Below are positions 34,108 to 43,045 of a stretch of DNA of 64,000 bases, one piece after another; the stretch's first letter is position 1, and each line of letters opens with the position of its first letter. The stretch lies in the NCBI GenBank assembly GCA_009773665.1, contig WSYE01000009.1, positions 1-64,000 of the forward strand. The letters are read 5' to 3'. The notes under the pieces are model-generated. The model was not told the origin of the DNA and did no database searches. It saw nothing but the letters and a program-made list of their open reading frames with translations. Source of the DNA: Desulfovibrionaceae bacterium. Lineage in GTDB: Bacteria; Desulfobacterota; Desulfovibrionia; Desulfovibrionales; Desulfovibrionaceae. The position numbers were made by a program, and so were the translations under genes.

Positions 34108-36042
34108 ATGGGTGAGCACGACGAACTGTTGAGCCAGCTTCAGTCCGGTGATGTGGAACTAGAGCGCGAAGCGGCATTTGCTGCCGGTGCTGCCAGGGTG
34201 GAAGATGCCGTGCCACTCCTGGCCAAGCTGGTGCAGAGCCAGAACCTGGGCGTCCAGGAAGCCGCAGACCGGGCCTTGCGCCAGATCGGCGGTGCCTCCG
34301 TGGTGCGTGCCGTCGCGCCGCTCCTGCGATCGGACGACCCTCCGGCCCGCAATATCGCCATGGACGTCATGCGCGAGGTGGGCCATCAGGATTTCCCCAC
34401 CCTGGTGGCGCTTCTGCACGACCAGGACCCGGACATGCGCATTTTCGCCTCCGACATACTGGGCTCCTCAGACACGCTCCAGGCGGTTGGCCCCCTGTGC
34501 GACGCATTGCTCAAGGACCCCGAGGTCAACGTCCGCTACCAGGCCGCCGTGAGCTTGGGAGCACTTGGTAAGCCCGAGGCGGCCACATGCCTCAACCATG
34601 CGCTCGCGGACGACGAATGGGTGCAGTTCGCGGTGATCGAATCCCTGGCCAAGATACGCGACGAATCCTCTGTGAGCGCCTTGGTGGGCGCCCTGGGCAA
34701 GTCCACCGACCTGGTCGCCTCCATGATCGTGGACGCTCTGGGCGAAATCGGCAACATCAAAGCAGTTTCCATGCTCATCAAGCGCCTGGACGAATCGCCC
34801 ACGGCGCTGCGCAACAAGATTTGCAAGGCAGTCGTTCGCATTCTGGGCGGAAAATCCCTCGCACTTCTCTCCGAGAAACAGCGGGAACAGTTCGGCGAGT
34901 ACCTGCTGGCCGCGCTGAACGACGAGGATGTTGAGATCCAGGACGCAGCCATGCACGGGCTAGCCTTCGTGGGAGTCGAGCATGCGAGTCGGGCCATTCT
35001 GGATCTGGCGGCCACCCTGGACCCCGACCGAGACCAGGACCGCCTGGAACTGGCCATCCATTCGCTGAGCGCCATGGGACTCGACCCAGCCTTGCCGAAC
35101 GCCCTGACCGTCGGCGACCACGCCCGGGCCATGGTGGCCGTGGAGGCCATGGCGCGCATCGGCGGGAGCGAGGTGTCCGAGATTCTTCGAAACGCCTTCT
35201 GGAACTGCGACCGGGACGTGCAGCGCGAAATTATCGCCCGCGCGCTCCTGAAGGTCGGGGGGGCGGAATCCATCGACTTTTTCCTGGACGTCCTGGCCAG
35301 ACACGACGACGGCACCGTCATCAAGGGCGCGCTCGCCTTCCTGGGCCAGAAAATGCGGGTGGGCAAGGCTGCGGATGCCATCTTCGCACTTCTCCAACAT
35401 CCCTATGACGACGTGAAAGAGGCTGCGCTGGACGCCTGCATCGCCTTGGGGGACGCGGTCATGAACGACCGCTTCCGCGCCATGTCCCAGTCCGGCGAAC
35501 CGCTGGACCGGCTCATGGCTGTGTACGCGCTTGGTAGGATCGATCCTGATGGCAACCTCGAAGTGCTCAAGGCCGCGCTGGAAGACGAAATCCCAGACAT
35601 CCGCAAGGTCGCCCTGGAGGCCGTGGCCATCTTATGCGCCCCCGGAGGTGACGGCATGGACCTGCTGGTTTCGAGGCTTTCCGACGAATCCCGCGAGGTC
35701 CGGCTGGCGGTGGTGGAGCAGATCGGGCAGCACTGCTCCCTCGGGGAAGGCACCAAATATCTTATCCAGGCTTTGAACGATTCCGACGACTGGGTCAAAA
35801 TCCGCGCCATGGAAGCTTTGGCCATACGCAGCGCGAAAGAGGCCATCCCGGAACTTGTGGGCCTGTTGGACAGCCCAAACAAGCTTGTCGCCCTGAAGGT
35901 CATTGAGACCATGGGCGACATTGGCGGCAAAGTCTCCTTCCGGGCGCTCCTGGAAATCCTCAATGCCGAGGATCAGGAGCTTGCGGAAGCGGCTGAGGCA
36001 GCCATTTCCAAAATTCAAGAAGAGCACGGAGAGGATAACTAA
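34108..36042 (+). CDS. HEAT-repeat protein in chemotaxis operon
   Basis: A 644-aa protein of nearly continuous HEAT-like helical repeats, for example LVQSQNLGVQEAADRALRQI and DALLKDPEVNVRYQAAVSLG, repeated about every 31-37 residues. There is no enzyme domain, signal peptide or membrane segment. Such superhelical scaffolds bind other proteins. It lies between cheB and cheR with its stop one base before the cheR ATG, so it is co-transcribed and may be a scaffold for the methylation enzymes or array. GGGGAG precedes ATG 34108, which is preferred to 34081. It is not a standard chemotaxis protein; its role is an inference from context. Confidence 0.88.
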   Translation: MGEHDELLSQLQSGDVELEREAAFAAGAARVEDAVPLLAKLVQSQNLGVQEAADRALRQIGGASVVRAVAPLLRSDDPPARNIAMDVMREVGHQDFPTLVALLHDQDPDMRIFASDILGSSDTLQAVGPLCDALLKDPEVNVRYQAAVSLGALGKPEAATCLNHALADDEWVQFAVIESLAKIRDESSVSALVGALGKSTDLVASMIVDALGEIGNIKAVSMLIKRLDESPTALRNKICKAVVRILGGKSLALLSEKQREQFGEYLLAALNDEDVEIQDAAMHGLAFVGVEHASRAILDLAATLDPDRDQDRLELAIHSLSAMGLDPALPNALTVGDHARAMVAVEAMARIGGSEVSEILRNAFWNCDRDVQREIIARALLKVGGAESIDFFLDVLARHDDGTVIKGALAFLGQKMRVGKAADAIFALLQHPYDDVKEAALDACIALGDAVMNDRFRAMSQSGEPLDRLMAVYALGRIDPDGNLEVLKAALEDEIPDIRKVALEAVAILCAPGGDGMDLLVSRLSDESREVRLAVVEQIGQHCSLGEGTKYLIQALNDSDDWVKIRAMEALAIRSAKEAIPELVGLLDSPNKLVALKVIETMGDIGGKVSFRALLEILNAEDQELAEAAEAAISKIQEEHGEDN

Positions 36043-36921
36043 ATGTCCTCGCTTTTTTCAAAGACCATATCCCTGCGCAAGGAACTCAAGATCGCGGATT
36101 CCGAGTTCGTGCAGTTGCGGGACTATATCTACCAGCAATCTGGCATTTACATCGCGGACAACCGCAAGTACCTGTTGGAGAATAGGCTGGCCAACCGACT
36201 CAAGGAACTGAACCTCAAGAGCTTCGCCGAGTACTACCATTTTCTACAGTACGACCCGAGCAAGCGCCTGGAGCTGAACCGCCTCTTCGAAGTGGTCACT
36301 ACCAACGAGACCAGCTTCTACCGTAACCCGCCCCAGCTGGCCGTATTCCAGAACAACGTCGTGAGCGAGGTGATTGAGAAGCAGCGCAAGCTGGGTGCCA
36401 GGAAACTGCGCATCTGGTCAGCGGGGTGTTCTACGGGCGAGGAACCCTATACCATCGCCATCATCCTGCATGAGGTTCTCAAGTCCGAGATCGCTTCCTG
36501 GGACATAAAGATCACCGCCAACGATTTGTCCGAAGCGGTGCTGGCCTCGGCGAGACGCGGCGTCTACAACGACTACACCTTACGGACCACTCCCAAGGAA
36601 ATCGTCGCCAAGTACTTCACCCAGGAAGAAGACAAATTCAAGGTGAAGCCGGAAGTGAAACGTCTGGTGAATTTCGGCCAGATAAACCTGAGCGACAAGA
36701 CGATGCTCAAACGCGTCGATCGTTCACAGATCGTTTTCTGCCGAAACGTCATCATCTACTTTGACGACGAGATGAAGAAGAACGTCATCGGTTCCTTCTA
36801 CGACAACCTCATGCCCGGCGGCTTCATGCTGATCGGCCATTCCGAGTCGTTGCACAACATTTCCCGTGCGTTCAAGCCCAAGCACTACCCGGGAGCCATC
36901 GTCTACCTCAAGGAAGGTTAA
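36043..36921 (+). CDS. cheR: Chemoreceptor methyltransferase CheR
   Basis: The 292-aa protein shows an N-terminal helical domain (about 15-90), then a SAM-binding methyltransferase domain: IWSAGCSTGEEPYTIAIILHE, ITANDLSEAVLASARRGVY, NFGQINL and the conserved FCRNVIIYFDDE. It methylates receptor glutamates. Start ATG follows the HEAT protein stop directly. It is followed by a 70-bp gap before the ParA gene. Confidence 0.96.
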   Translation: MSSLFSKTISLRKELKIADSEFVQLRDYIYQQSGIYIADNRKYLLENRLANRLKELNLKSFAEYYHFLQYDPSKRLELNRLFEVVTTNETSFYRNPPQLAVFQNNVVSEVIEKQRKLGARKLRIWSAGCSTGEEPYTIAIILHEVLKSEIASWDIKITANDLSEAVLASARRGVYNDYTLRTTPKEIVAKYFTQEEDKFKVKPEVKRLVNFGQINLSDKTMLKRVDRSQIVFCRNVIIYFDDEMKKNVIGSFYDNLMPGGFMLIGHSESLHNISRAFKPKHYPGAIVYLKEG

Positions 36922-36993
36922 AGAAATCACCTTTTTGTCCGAATATGACGACTGGCGATTCCTTGCATGTTGCCTTAAAAGACGGGAGAGGAC

Positions 36994-37764
36994 GTGTCTG
37001 TAAGAGTTGTGGCCATCGCCAACCAAAAGGGCGGCGTGGGCAAGACGACCACTGCGCTATCGCTTGGCGCGGCTCTGGCCATACTCGGCAAGCGTGTGCT
37101 GCTGATGGATCTGGACCCCCATGGATGCGCCTCGGTGCATCTGGGATATTTTCCGGAAAACGTGACGGTTTCCGCGTACGATCTGCTGCTGAAAGGCACT
37201 TTCGACGCGACACTCTGGAAACAGGCCGTCTTTCCGGCCCTTGAAGGCAAAATGGATGTGGTGGCCAGCAACGTCAGGCTGACGGAGCTGGATATTGACC
37301 TGAAGGCGCGCGAAAACAAAGGCGTGCTGCTGAAGGAGCTTCTGGAGCAGGCAACGGGAGACTACGACTACGTCATCCTGGACTGCCCGCCCAACATGGG
37401 AGTGCTTCTGGTGAATGCGATGGTGGCCTCGGACCTGCTCATCATCCCCATCCAGACGGACTTCCTGGCTCTGCACGGCCTGCGGCTGATCTTTGATTCC
37501 ATCCGGCTGCTCAACAAGGTACTGGCGAAGCCCGTTGCATGGAAAGCGCTGGCCACAATGTTCGACCGAAGGGCCGGAGCTTGCCGACGGGTGCTGGAAC
37601 TGCTCAGGAATAAACTGGGAGGCAAAATGTTCGACACCGTGGTCGGCATGGATACCCAGTTTCGTGAAGCCAGCGCGCGGGGACTTGTTATTTACGATGT
37701 CGCTCCCGACTCGCGCGGGGCCAGGGAGTATATGGCTCTCGCAAAGGAAATACTGGCTGCATGA
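36994..37764 (+). CDS. ParA/MinD-type ATPase of the chemotaxis operon
   Basis: The 256-aa protein has the deviant Walker A (NQKGGVGKTTTALSLG), switch I/II (LLMDLDPHGCASVHL; ILDCPPNMG) and signature VASDLLIIPIQTDFLA of ParA-like proteins. It starts at GTG with GGGAGAGGA upstream and its stop overlaps the cheW start. ParA-type ATPases encoded in chemotaxis operons (ParC in Vibrio, PpfA in Rhodobacter) position chemoreceptor arrays at poles or midcell. The same role is likely here; a chromosome-partition role is unlikely because no ParB is adjacent. Confidence 0.92.
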   Translation: MSVRVVAIANQKGGVGKTTTALSLGAALAILGKRVLLMDLDPHGCASVHLGYFPENVTVSAYDLLLKGTFDATLWKQAVFPALEGKMDVVASNVRLTELDIDLKARENKGVLLKELLEQATGDYDYVILDCPPNMGVLLVNAMVASDLLIIPIQTDFLALHGLRLIFDSIRLLNKVLAKPVAWKALATMFDRRAGACRRVLELLRNKLGGKMFDTVVGMDTQFREASARGLVIYDVAPDSRGAREYMALAKEILAA

Positions 37765-38483
37765 AGAATCTTGAAAATTATTTCCAGCAGGACGTGGCTC
37801 TGCCGGAAACGGGAGCTTCCGCCAAGGACCTCACAGGCTCGGAGCGGGCCTTCCTGGAGAAGTACGTGGGCGCGGGCTGGGAGAACACCCCGGCAGGCAA
37901 GGCCCTGGAGCGCCCGGTGAGGGCAGAACAGGTGCTCGGAGGAGGCCTCGAATCCGCTGCGCCGGACGTCGCCCCGTCAGCTCAGGCCCAAACCGACGCC
38001 GCTCCCGTCGTATTGTCCGGAGATGCGCTGGAAGCCTCGCTCATGGCTGAAGAAGAGTTGCGCCTGGTCAGTTTTCATATTTCCGATCAGGTGTTTGCGG
38101 TGCCCATCATGCTGGTGCAGGAGGTGCTGCGGGCCGTTCCCGCCACCAAACTGCCAGCCGCGCCGCCGTTTCTTGCCGGAGTGACCAACCTTCGGGGCAG
38201 GGTGACGCCCCTGGTTGATCTGGCACGCTTGCTGGGCATACCCGTCGGCCAGGATCACGAGGACAAGTTCCTTATCGTCTGCCGGGTTCACGATATGCAG
38301 ATAGGCCTGCTGGTGCGGGCCATCGACACAATGTACAAAGCCCCGCGTGGGGACATCGAGTGGAACATCGAAGCCCAGGTCGGAGTGAGCGCCGACCTCA
38401 TGGCAGGTCTTTTGAAGGCCGACGATCGGTTGATAAAGATACTCTCAGTCAACCGTCTGTTCCAGAAAGTGCTCAAGAGCTAG
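37761..38483 (+). CDS. cheW: CheW-domain coupling protein with long N-terminal extension
   Basis: The C-terminal 145 residues form a CheW domain (LRLVSFHISDQVFAVPIMLVQEV, NLRGRVTPLVDLARLLG). The first 90 are a low-complexity extension with acidic and Ala/Pro-rich parts (PSAQAQTDAAPVV), which ordinary CheW (about 160 aa) lacks. The start overlaps the ParA stop (ATGA), so the two are probably made in fixed ratio. In Vibrio, ParP combines a CheW-like domain with an N-terminal extension that binds ParC and CheA, which suggests a similar job here. It may be both coupling protein and array anchor. Confidence 0.92.
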   Translation: MKNLENYFQQDVALPETGASAKDLTGSERAFLEKYVGAGWENTPAGKALERPVRAEQVLGGGLESAAPDVAPSAQAQTDAAPVVLSGDALEASLMAEEELRLVSFHISDQVFAVPIMLVQEVLRAVPATKLPAAPPFLAGVTNLRGRVTPLVDLARLLGIPVGQDHEDKFLIVCRVHDMQIGLLVRAIDTMYKAPRGDIEWNIEAQVGVSADLMAGLLKADDRLIKILSVNRLFQKVLKS

Positions 38484-38491
38484 GAGCCGCC

Positions 38492-38860
38492 ATGTCAAAG
38501 ACGATTCTGATCGTTGACGATTCCAAAACGGTCCGCAACCTCGTGGCCTTCATCATGAAGAAGGAAGGCTTCAAGGTTGTCACGGCTGAAGACGGCCTGG
38601 ACGGCCTGGAAAAACTGTATTCCGCCGAGAAGATCGACCTGATAGTCTCCGATATAAACATGCCTCGGATGGACGGATTCACGTTCATCAAGAGTGTACG
38701 TGAGCAGGACGCCTACCGAGACATCCCCATCGTGGTTCTCTCCACCGAGGGTCAGGAAAAGGATATACAGGCAGGCATGTCCATCGGAGCCAATTTGTAT
38801 ATGGTCAAACCGGCGCAGCCGGACAAGATGGTCAAGAACATCAAGATGCTCCTTGGTTAA
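38492..38860 (+). CDS. cheY: CheY-like single-domain response regulator
   Basis: The 122-aa receiver has the acidic pair (LIVDDSKTVR), phospho-accepting Asp54 (LIVSDINMPRMDG), Thr/Ser at VVLSTEG and Lys at MVKPAQP. No output domain is present, so it acts by protein contact, most likely with the flagellar switch. The start at 38492 follows AGGAG by five bases; the track start at 38360 overlaps cheW. Confidence 0.95.
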   Translation: MSKTILIVDDSKTVRNLVAFIMKKEGFKVVTAEDGLDGLEKLYSAEKIDLIVSDINMPRMDGFTFIKSVREQDAYRDIPIVVLSTEGQEKDIQAGMSIGANLYMVKPAQPDKMVKNIKMLLG

Positions 38861-38890
38861 TAGCAAACGACACGCCTTGCAGAGGTGCGC

Positions 38891-41800
38891 ATGAGTCAGG
38901 ATTTCATGGATCCCGAACTCTTCGCCGATTTTATCGTCGAAGCGAAGGAACATCTGGAAACAATTGAGCCCAACCTGTTGGAGCTCGAAAAGAACCCGGA
39001 CAATCTCGGCCTGTTGAACGAGATTTTCCGCCCCATGCACTCGCTCAAGGGAGCATCGGGATTTCTCGGCCTGAATAATATCAATGGTCTGGCCCACAGG
39101 GCCGAAAACATACTTGACGAGTTGCGCAAGGGAAAAATCGCGGTCACGGCGGCCATCATGGACGTCATCCTCTCCGCCACCGACGCCTTGCGCACCATGA
39201 TCGACAACCTGGAAACCCAGGGCTACGAGGGTGAAGTCGAAACCGCCTCCATCATCCACCGCATTGAGGCCATCCTGGCCGGCGAGGACATGTCCGAACC
39301 GGTGACAGCCTCCCCCCCTGCTGTGGAAACGGTTCCCGACATGGAGAAGGTCGAAGCCATCGTGGAGCCAGATTACGAAGCTCCCGCACCTTCCGCCACT
39401 TCTGCCGAGGAGGAATCCGTGGCCGCGAAGAAAACGACCCCGACGGGCGAAAATCGCGCGTTCATCATGCCTCCCGTGGTCGAGACAGGGCCAGCCTACG
39501 GGTTGCAGGCCATCGGCGAAGGGCATCTGACAGATTTTCTGGAGGAAGCGCAGGAGCTTATCGAAAGCTTGAACGCCGGTTTGCTGGAGCTTGAGAAAGA
39601 CCCGGAAACCGGTGGCGATCTGGTCAACGACATTTTCCGTTACTTCCACAACCTCAAGGGCAACTCCGGCATCATCGGCCACAAGGAACTGAACGCCCTG
39701 ACGCACGAGGCGGAAACCCTCCTCAACAAAGTGCGCAAAGGGGAAATGGTTTCCACCCCCCGCATGATCGACCTGCTGCTCGGCACGGTAGACATGATGG
39801 AGACCCTGGTCGGCAAGATCGACGCCAAGCAGAACAATGCCATCCCGGTGGATATCTCCTTCCTGGTGGAAAAACTGCAACAGGCCGTGGCCACCGGAGA
39901 TGTGGATTTCAGCGACATGGTCGCGCCCGTGACGGAAGAGGCTGCTCAGTCTGCCGAGCCCGAGCCTGTGCCCGCTGAGCCGCAAGCCCAGACTGAGCCG
40001 AAGGTCGAGGCTCCGGCGGAACCTGCGGTCAAAGTGCCGCCAGCGCCGAAACAGACCCCTCAGGAGGCCGATGCGCCTGCTGGCGATTCCGGACTGGACG
40101 CCGAAGACATCGAGATTTTCGAGCAGACTACCGCCCAGCAGATGGACAACATTCATCTGGCCCTGAAGGAACTCGCCAAGGACGGCACCAACAAGGAATA
40201 CATCGACGGCCTGTACCGTTCGCTAGACACCCTGCGCAATTCCACCGGCTACATGGGCTTTGACGACCTGAAGGTCTACGCGGAGCGCACGGCGGGCATG
40301 GTGGACCAGGCCCGCAAGACCGGCCTGGACTTCGAGCTGATGCTGGACATTCTGGGCCAGGAATGCGGCATCCTCGAGGACATGTTGAAGAAAGCCTTGG
40401 CGAGCCTCAAAGGCGGCGGCGCGAAAACCGCTGCGGCACAGCCTGCACCGGCGAAGCCCGCTTCGGCCCCACAGCCCAAGGCTGAAGCCGTGGTGGAAGA
40501 GCCCAAGCCCGCAGCGGCTCCAGCGCCAAAAACCGAACCCGCCAAGCCGGAAAAGGCCCCCGAGCCCGCTCCCGCCAAGCCGGAGCCGAAAGCCGCCCCC
40601 CCGGTTGCGCCGAAACCAGCTCCCGCCCAGGCTCCGGCTCCCAAGCCGGAAGCCAAGCCTGCTCCCAAGCCCGAGGCCAAACCCGCACCGGCTCCGGCTC
40701 CCGCAGCCCCGGCAGGGCAGGGACAGCCTGCGGGCGGGCCGAAAGTCTCCTCCACCATCCGCGTGGACCATGAAAAGCTGGACCACCTGATGAACCTCAT
40801 CGGTGAGCTCATCATCAACCGCAACCGGTACGCCCTGCTTGCCAGATCCCTGGAGGAGGGCAAGATCGACGTCCAGGAAATTGCACAGCAGCTCACCGAA
40901 ACCACTTACGCCATGGCCCGATTGTCCGACGACCTTCAAGACACCATCATGAAGGTCCGCATGGTGCCGGTGTCCTCGGTGTTCTCGCGCTTCCCGCGTC
41001 TGGTGCGCGACTTGTCCCGCAAGTCGGGCAAGGAAGTCGAACTGATCATGGAAGGTGAAGAGACCGAGCTGGACAAATCCGTGGTGGAGGTCATCGGCGA
41101 TCCGCTGGTGCACCTGATCCGAAACAGCGTGGACCATGGTCTGGAGACCGAGGAAGCGCGCTTGGCTGCGGGCAAGAGCCCCATCGGCAAGGTCTTCCTG
41201 CGCGCCTACCACCGTGGAAACTCCGTGGCCATTGAAGTCGAGGACGAAGGCAAGGGCATCGACCCGGCTAAGATGCGCGAGGTAGGCATCCGCAAGGGGC
41301 TGGTCACGCCGGAAGAGGCCAAGGCGATGGACGACCGCGACGCCCTGGAGATGATCTTCATGCCGGGATTTTCCTCGGCGGAGACCATTACCGACATTTC
41401 CGGGCGCGGTGTGGGCATGGACGTGGTTCGTACCAACATCAAGAACCTCAAGGGCACGGTGAGCGTCACCAGCGAAGTGGGCAAGGGGACCAAGTTCACC
41501 ATGGCCCTGCCGCTGACCCTGGCCATCATCGACGCACTGATGGTCGTGGTGGGCAACCAGACCTACGCCATCCCTCTGGACGCGGTGTCCGAGACCACCA
41601 AGATAGAGGTCAAGCGCATGACTGAGGTCAACAAGCGCAAGGCCGTGACGCTTCGTGGCGAGGTGCTGGGCATCATTGAACTGCGCGAGATTCTGGAGAT
41701 TCCATCCGAGCCCGAAGAGGAACAGAAGGAGATCGTGTCAATGGTCATCCTCCAGGACAACGACCGCCGCCTGGGCGTGATCGTGGACAAACTTCTGGAG

Positions 41801-41953
41801 CGCCAGGAAGTGGTCATCAAGCCGCTGGGCAGCTACCTCTCCGATTTCGACATGCGCGGCCTGTCCGGCGCGACCATCATGGGCGACGGCTCCGTGGTGC
41901 TGATCCTAGATCCCCACGAGATATACCTGATGTCCACCTCGCAGCGCGGCTAG
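38891..41953 (+). CDS. cheA: Chemotaxis histidine kinase CheA with three HPt modules
   Basis: This 1020-aa CheA is long for the family. HPt1 has His50 (FRPMHSLKGASGF), HPt2 has His253 (FRYFHNLKGNSGI), and a third homologous module has Asp446 where His should be (YRSLDTLRNSTGY). A Pro/Ala/Lys-rich linker (about 520-610) leads to the dimerisation domain (LDHLMNLIGELIINRNRY), the ATPase domain with Asn745 (RNSVDHGLETEEAR) and GRGVGMDVV, and a CheW-like regulatory domain. Typical CheY/CheB docking domain P2 is not obvious. ATG 38891 with AGAGG upstream is favoured. The operon ends here with a terminator. Confidence 0.96.
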   Translation: MSQDFMDPELFADFIVEAKEHLETIEPNLLELEKNPDNLGLLNEIFRPMHSLKGASGFLGLNNINGLAHRAENILDELRKGKIAVTAAIMDVILSATDALRTMIDNLETQGYEGEVETASIIHRIEAILAGEDMSEPVTASPPAVETVPDMEKVEAIVEPDYEAPAPSATSAEEESVAAKKTTPTGENRAFIMPPVVETGPAYGLQAIGEGHLTDFLEEAQELIESLNAGLLELEKDPETGGDLVNDIFRYFHNLKGNSGIIGHKELNALTHEAETLLNKVRKGEMVSTPRMIDLLLGTVDMMETLVGKIDAKQNNAIPVDISFLVEKLQQAVATGDVDFSDMVAPVTEEAAQSAEPEPVPAEPQAQTEPKVEAPAEPAVKVPPAPKQTPQEADAPAGDSGLDAEDIEIFEQTTAQQMDNIHLALKELAKDGTNKEYIDGLYRSLDTLRNSTGYMGFDDLKVYAERTAGMVDQARKTGLDFELMLDILGQECGILEDMLKKALASLKGGGAKTAAAQPAPAKPASAPQPKAEAVVEEPKPAAAPAPKTEPAKPEKAPEPAPAKPEPKAAPPVAPKPAPAQAPAPKPEAKPAPKPEAKPAPAPAPAAPAGQGQPAGGPKVSSTIRVDHEKLDHLMNLIGELIINRNRYALLARSLEEGKIDVQEIAQQLTETTYAMARLSDDLQDTIMKVRMVPVSSVFSRFPRLVRDLSRKSGKEVELIMEGEETELDKSVVEVIGDPLVHLIRNSVDHGLETEEARLAAGKSPIGKVFLRAYHRGNSVAIEVEDEGKGIDPAKMREVGIRKGLVTPEEAKAMDDRDALEMIFMPGFSSAETITDISGRGVGMDVVRTNIKNLKGTVSVTSEVGKGTKFTMALPLTLAIIDALMVVVGNQTYAIPLDAVSETTKIEVKRMTEVNKRKAVTLRGEVLGIIELREILEIPSEPEEEQKEIVSMVILQDNDRRLGVIVDKLLERQEVVIKPLGSYLSDFDMRGLSGATIMGDGSVVLILDPHEIYLMSTSQRG

Positions 41954-41993
41954 TCGAGCATGGAGCAGGCATCTCTCGCGTACTCGTAAAAAA

Positions 41994-42021
41994 ACAGGCG
42001 GACCATTTGGTCCGCCTGTTT
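41994..42021. terminator. Terminator after cheA
   Basis: ACAGGCGGACC, ATTT loop and its complement form a stem; the leftward side has seven T, the rightward side only TTG. It may act in both directions between the chemotaxis operon and the leftward flagellar-type operon. Confidence 0.8.
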
Positions 42022-42191
42022 GCGCTTATGCGTGCTGTCGAGCCTTTTCACGCACCTGCTTCATGGAACGCTGTAAGCGCTCCATATAAATCTCAGTAGC
42101 TTAAATAACTGTCAGACGCAGCACCAACTGCATGGCTCCAGGCCAATCCAGCTTCACCCCGCCAGTAAGGAAAGAACGACCGTCCCTAAAG

Positions 42192-42230
42192 GGGATTCCA
42201 CAAGGGCGCAGCCCTTTGGCCGCCGGAGGC
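42192..42230 (+). repeat. Dispersed intergenic repeat, copy 2
   Basis: Second copy of the element at 12946-12983 (GGGATTCCACAAGGG, hairpin, CTTTGGCCGCCGGAGGC). It lies in a 250-bp gap (42022-42274) that has no gene and otherwise only the cheA terminator. Confidence 0.7.
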
Positions 42231-42274
42231 TGTCCTTCGCCTGTCATCCCCTCACCCCCTAACACACTCACTCT

Positions 42275-43003
42275 CTAGGGTAGCAGGAAGTTGGGCGTCT
42301 TCTGCCGACTTGTGCGCCAGTCGCCTGGAGGCAGGTACGTCGGGCCGGGATCGGGAACGCCGGGGACGGTGGCCACCGTGGGTCGGATGGTGCCCCTGCC
42401 GCCCGAGGACGATTCCATCAGATAGGCCACAGGCAGGCTCATGGGCATCACGCTGCTGGTCTTGGCCAGCACGTCGTTGTTGCGGGCGTCCATGACCTCC
42501 ACGTTGAAGCGCACGCCCTGGGGTGTGGCCACGTAGGTTCCGGCCATGACCAGGGTCCCCTGAAATTGTTTCGTAGCCAGCGCGCGCACGTCGCGGCTCA
42601 GCATGAACTCGCCCTGGGACTTGTCGAATATAACCTCGGAGGTCTTCCTGATCTCCTGGACGTAGTATCCCTTGCCGTTCATGGCCGAACCGAGCTGCTC
42701 AGCCATGGCCCTGGCCAGGGGAGCGGCCTGCCCCATGTTGTTGAGGTCGGTCGGCGTGGTGACGATCAGCCATTGCAGGCCGCGCGTGGTGGTGTGGTTG
42801 AATCCCAGGCGTCCGGCCAGCTGCGTGTCCAGTTCATCCGCCATGATGCGCGCGTACTGGGGGTAATATTCATTGGTGTCGGGCTTGTTGCCGCCCCAGG
42901 GCATGGACGCTCCCACCTCGTGAAACAGCGAGGCCATCTCACCGTTGGCGTAGGGGGCGCAGGCCGAGGCGGCAAAAAGCAGCAGCCAGGCGAATCGTTT
43001 CAT
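42275..43003 (-). CDS. flgO: FlgO-like outer-membrane lipoprotein
   Basis: The 242-aa protein has a lipoprotein-like signal (LLLFAASAC, Cys14). The domain between about 45 and 195 has the FlgO pattern (ARIMADELDTQLAG, VTTPTDLNNMGQAAPLARAMAEQLGSAM, FMLSRDVRALATKQF, VMAGTYVATPQGVRFNVEVM, DARNNDVLAKTS). FlgO-family proteins help assemble or anchor flagella at the outer membrane in Vibrio. It is the third gene of an operon behind a sigma-28-like promoter. Symbol is assigned by family only; the paralogue two genes upstream could be the true counterpart. Confidence 0.82.
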   Translation of the reverse strand: MKRFAWLLLFAASACAPYANGEMASLFHEVGASMPWGGNKPDTNEYYPQYARIMADELDTQLAGRLGFNHTTTRGLQWLIVTTPTDLNNMGQAAPLARAMAEQLGSAMNGKGYYVQEIRKTSEVIFDKSQGEFMLSRDVRALATKQFQGTLVMAGTYVATPQGVRFNVEVMDARNNDVLAKTSSVMPMSLPVAYLMESSSGGRGTIRPTVATVPGVPDPGPTYLPPGDWRTSRQKTPNFLLP

Positions 43004-43045
43004 GATCGTACTCCTCGGGCGGCATTGGCCGTCTGAAAGCGGCCT

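Noticed and set aside
38495-40156. 553-aa leftward ORF across cheY/cheA
   Set aside because: Antisense shadow of cheA; the forward strand has clear domains and catalytic residues.
40440-40740. Pro/Ala/Lys-rich repeats in cheA as a DNA repeat
   Set aside because: They are low-complexity linker codons within a well-defined protein, not a separate repeat element.
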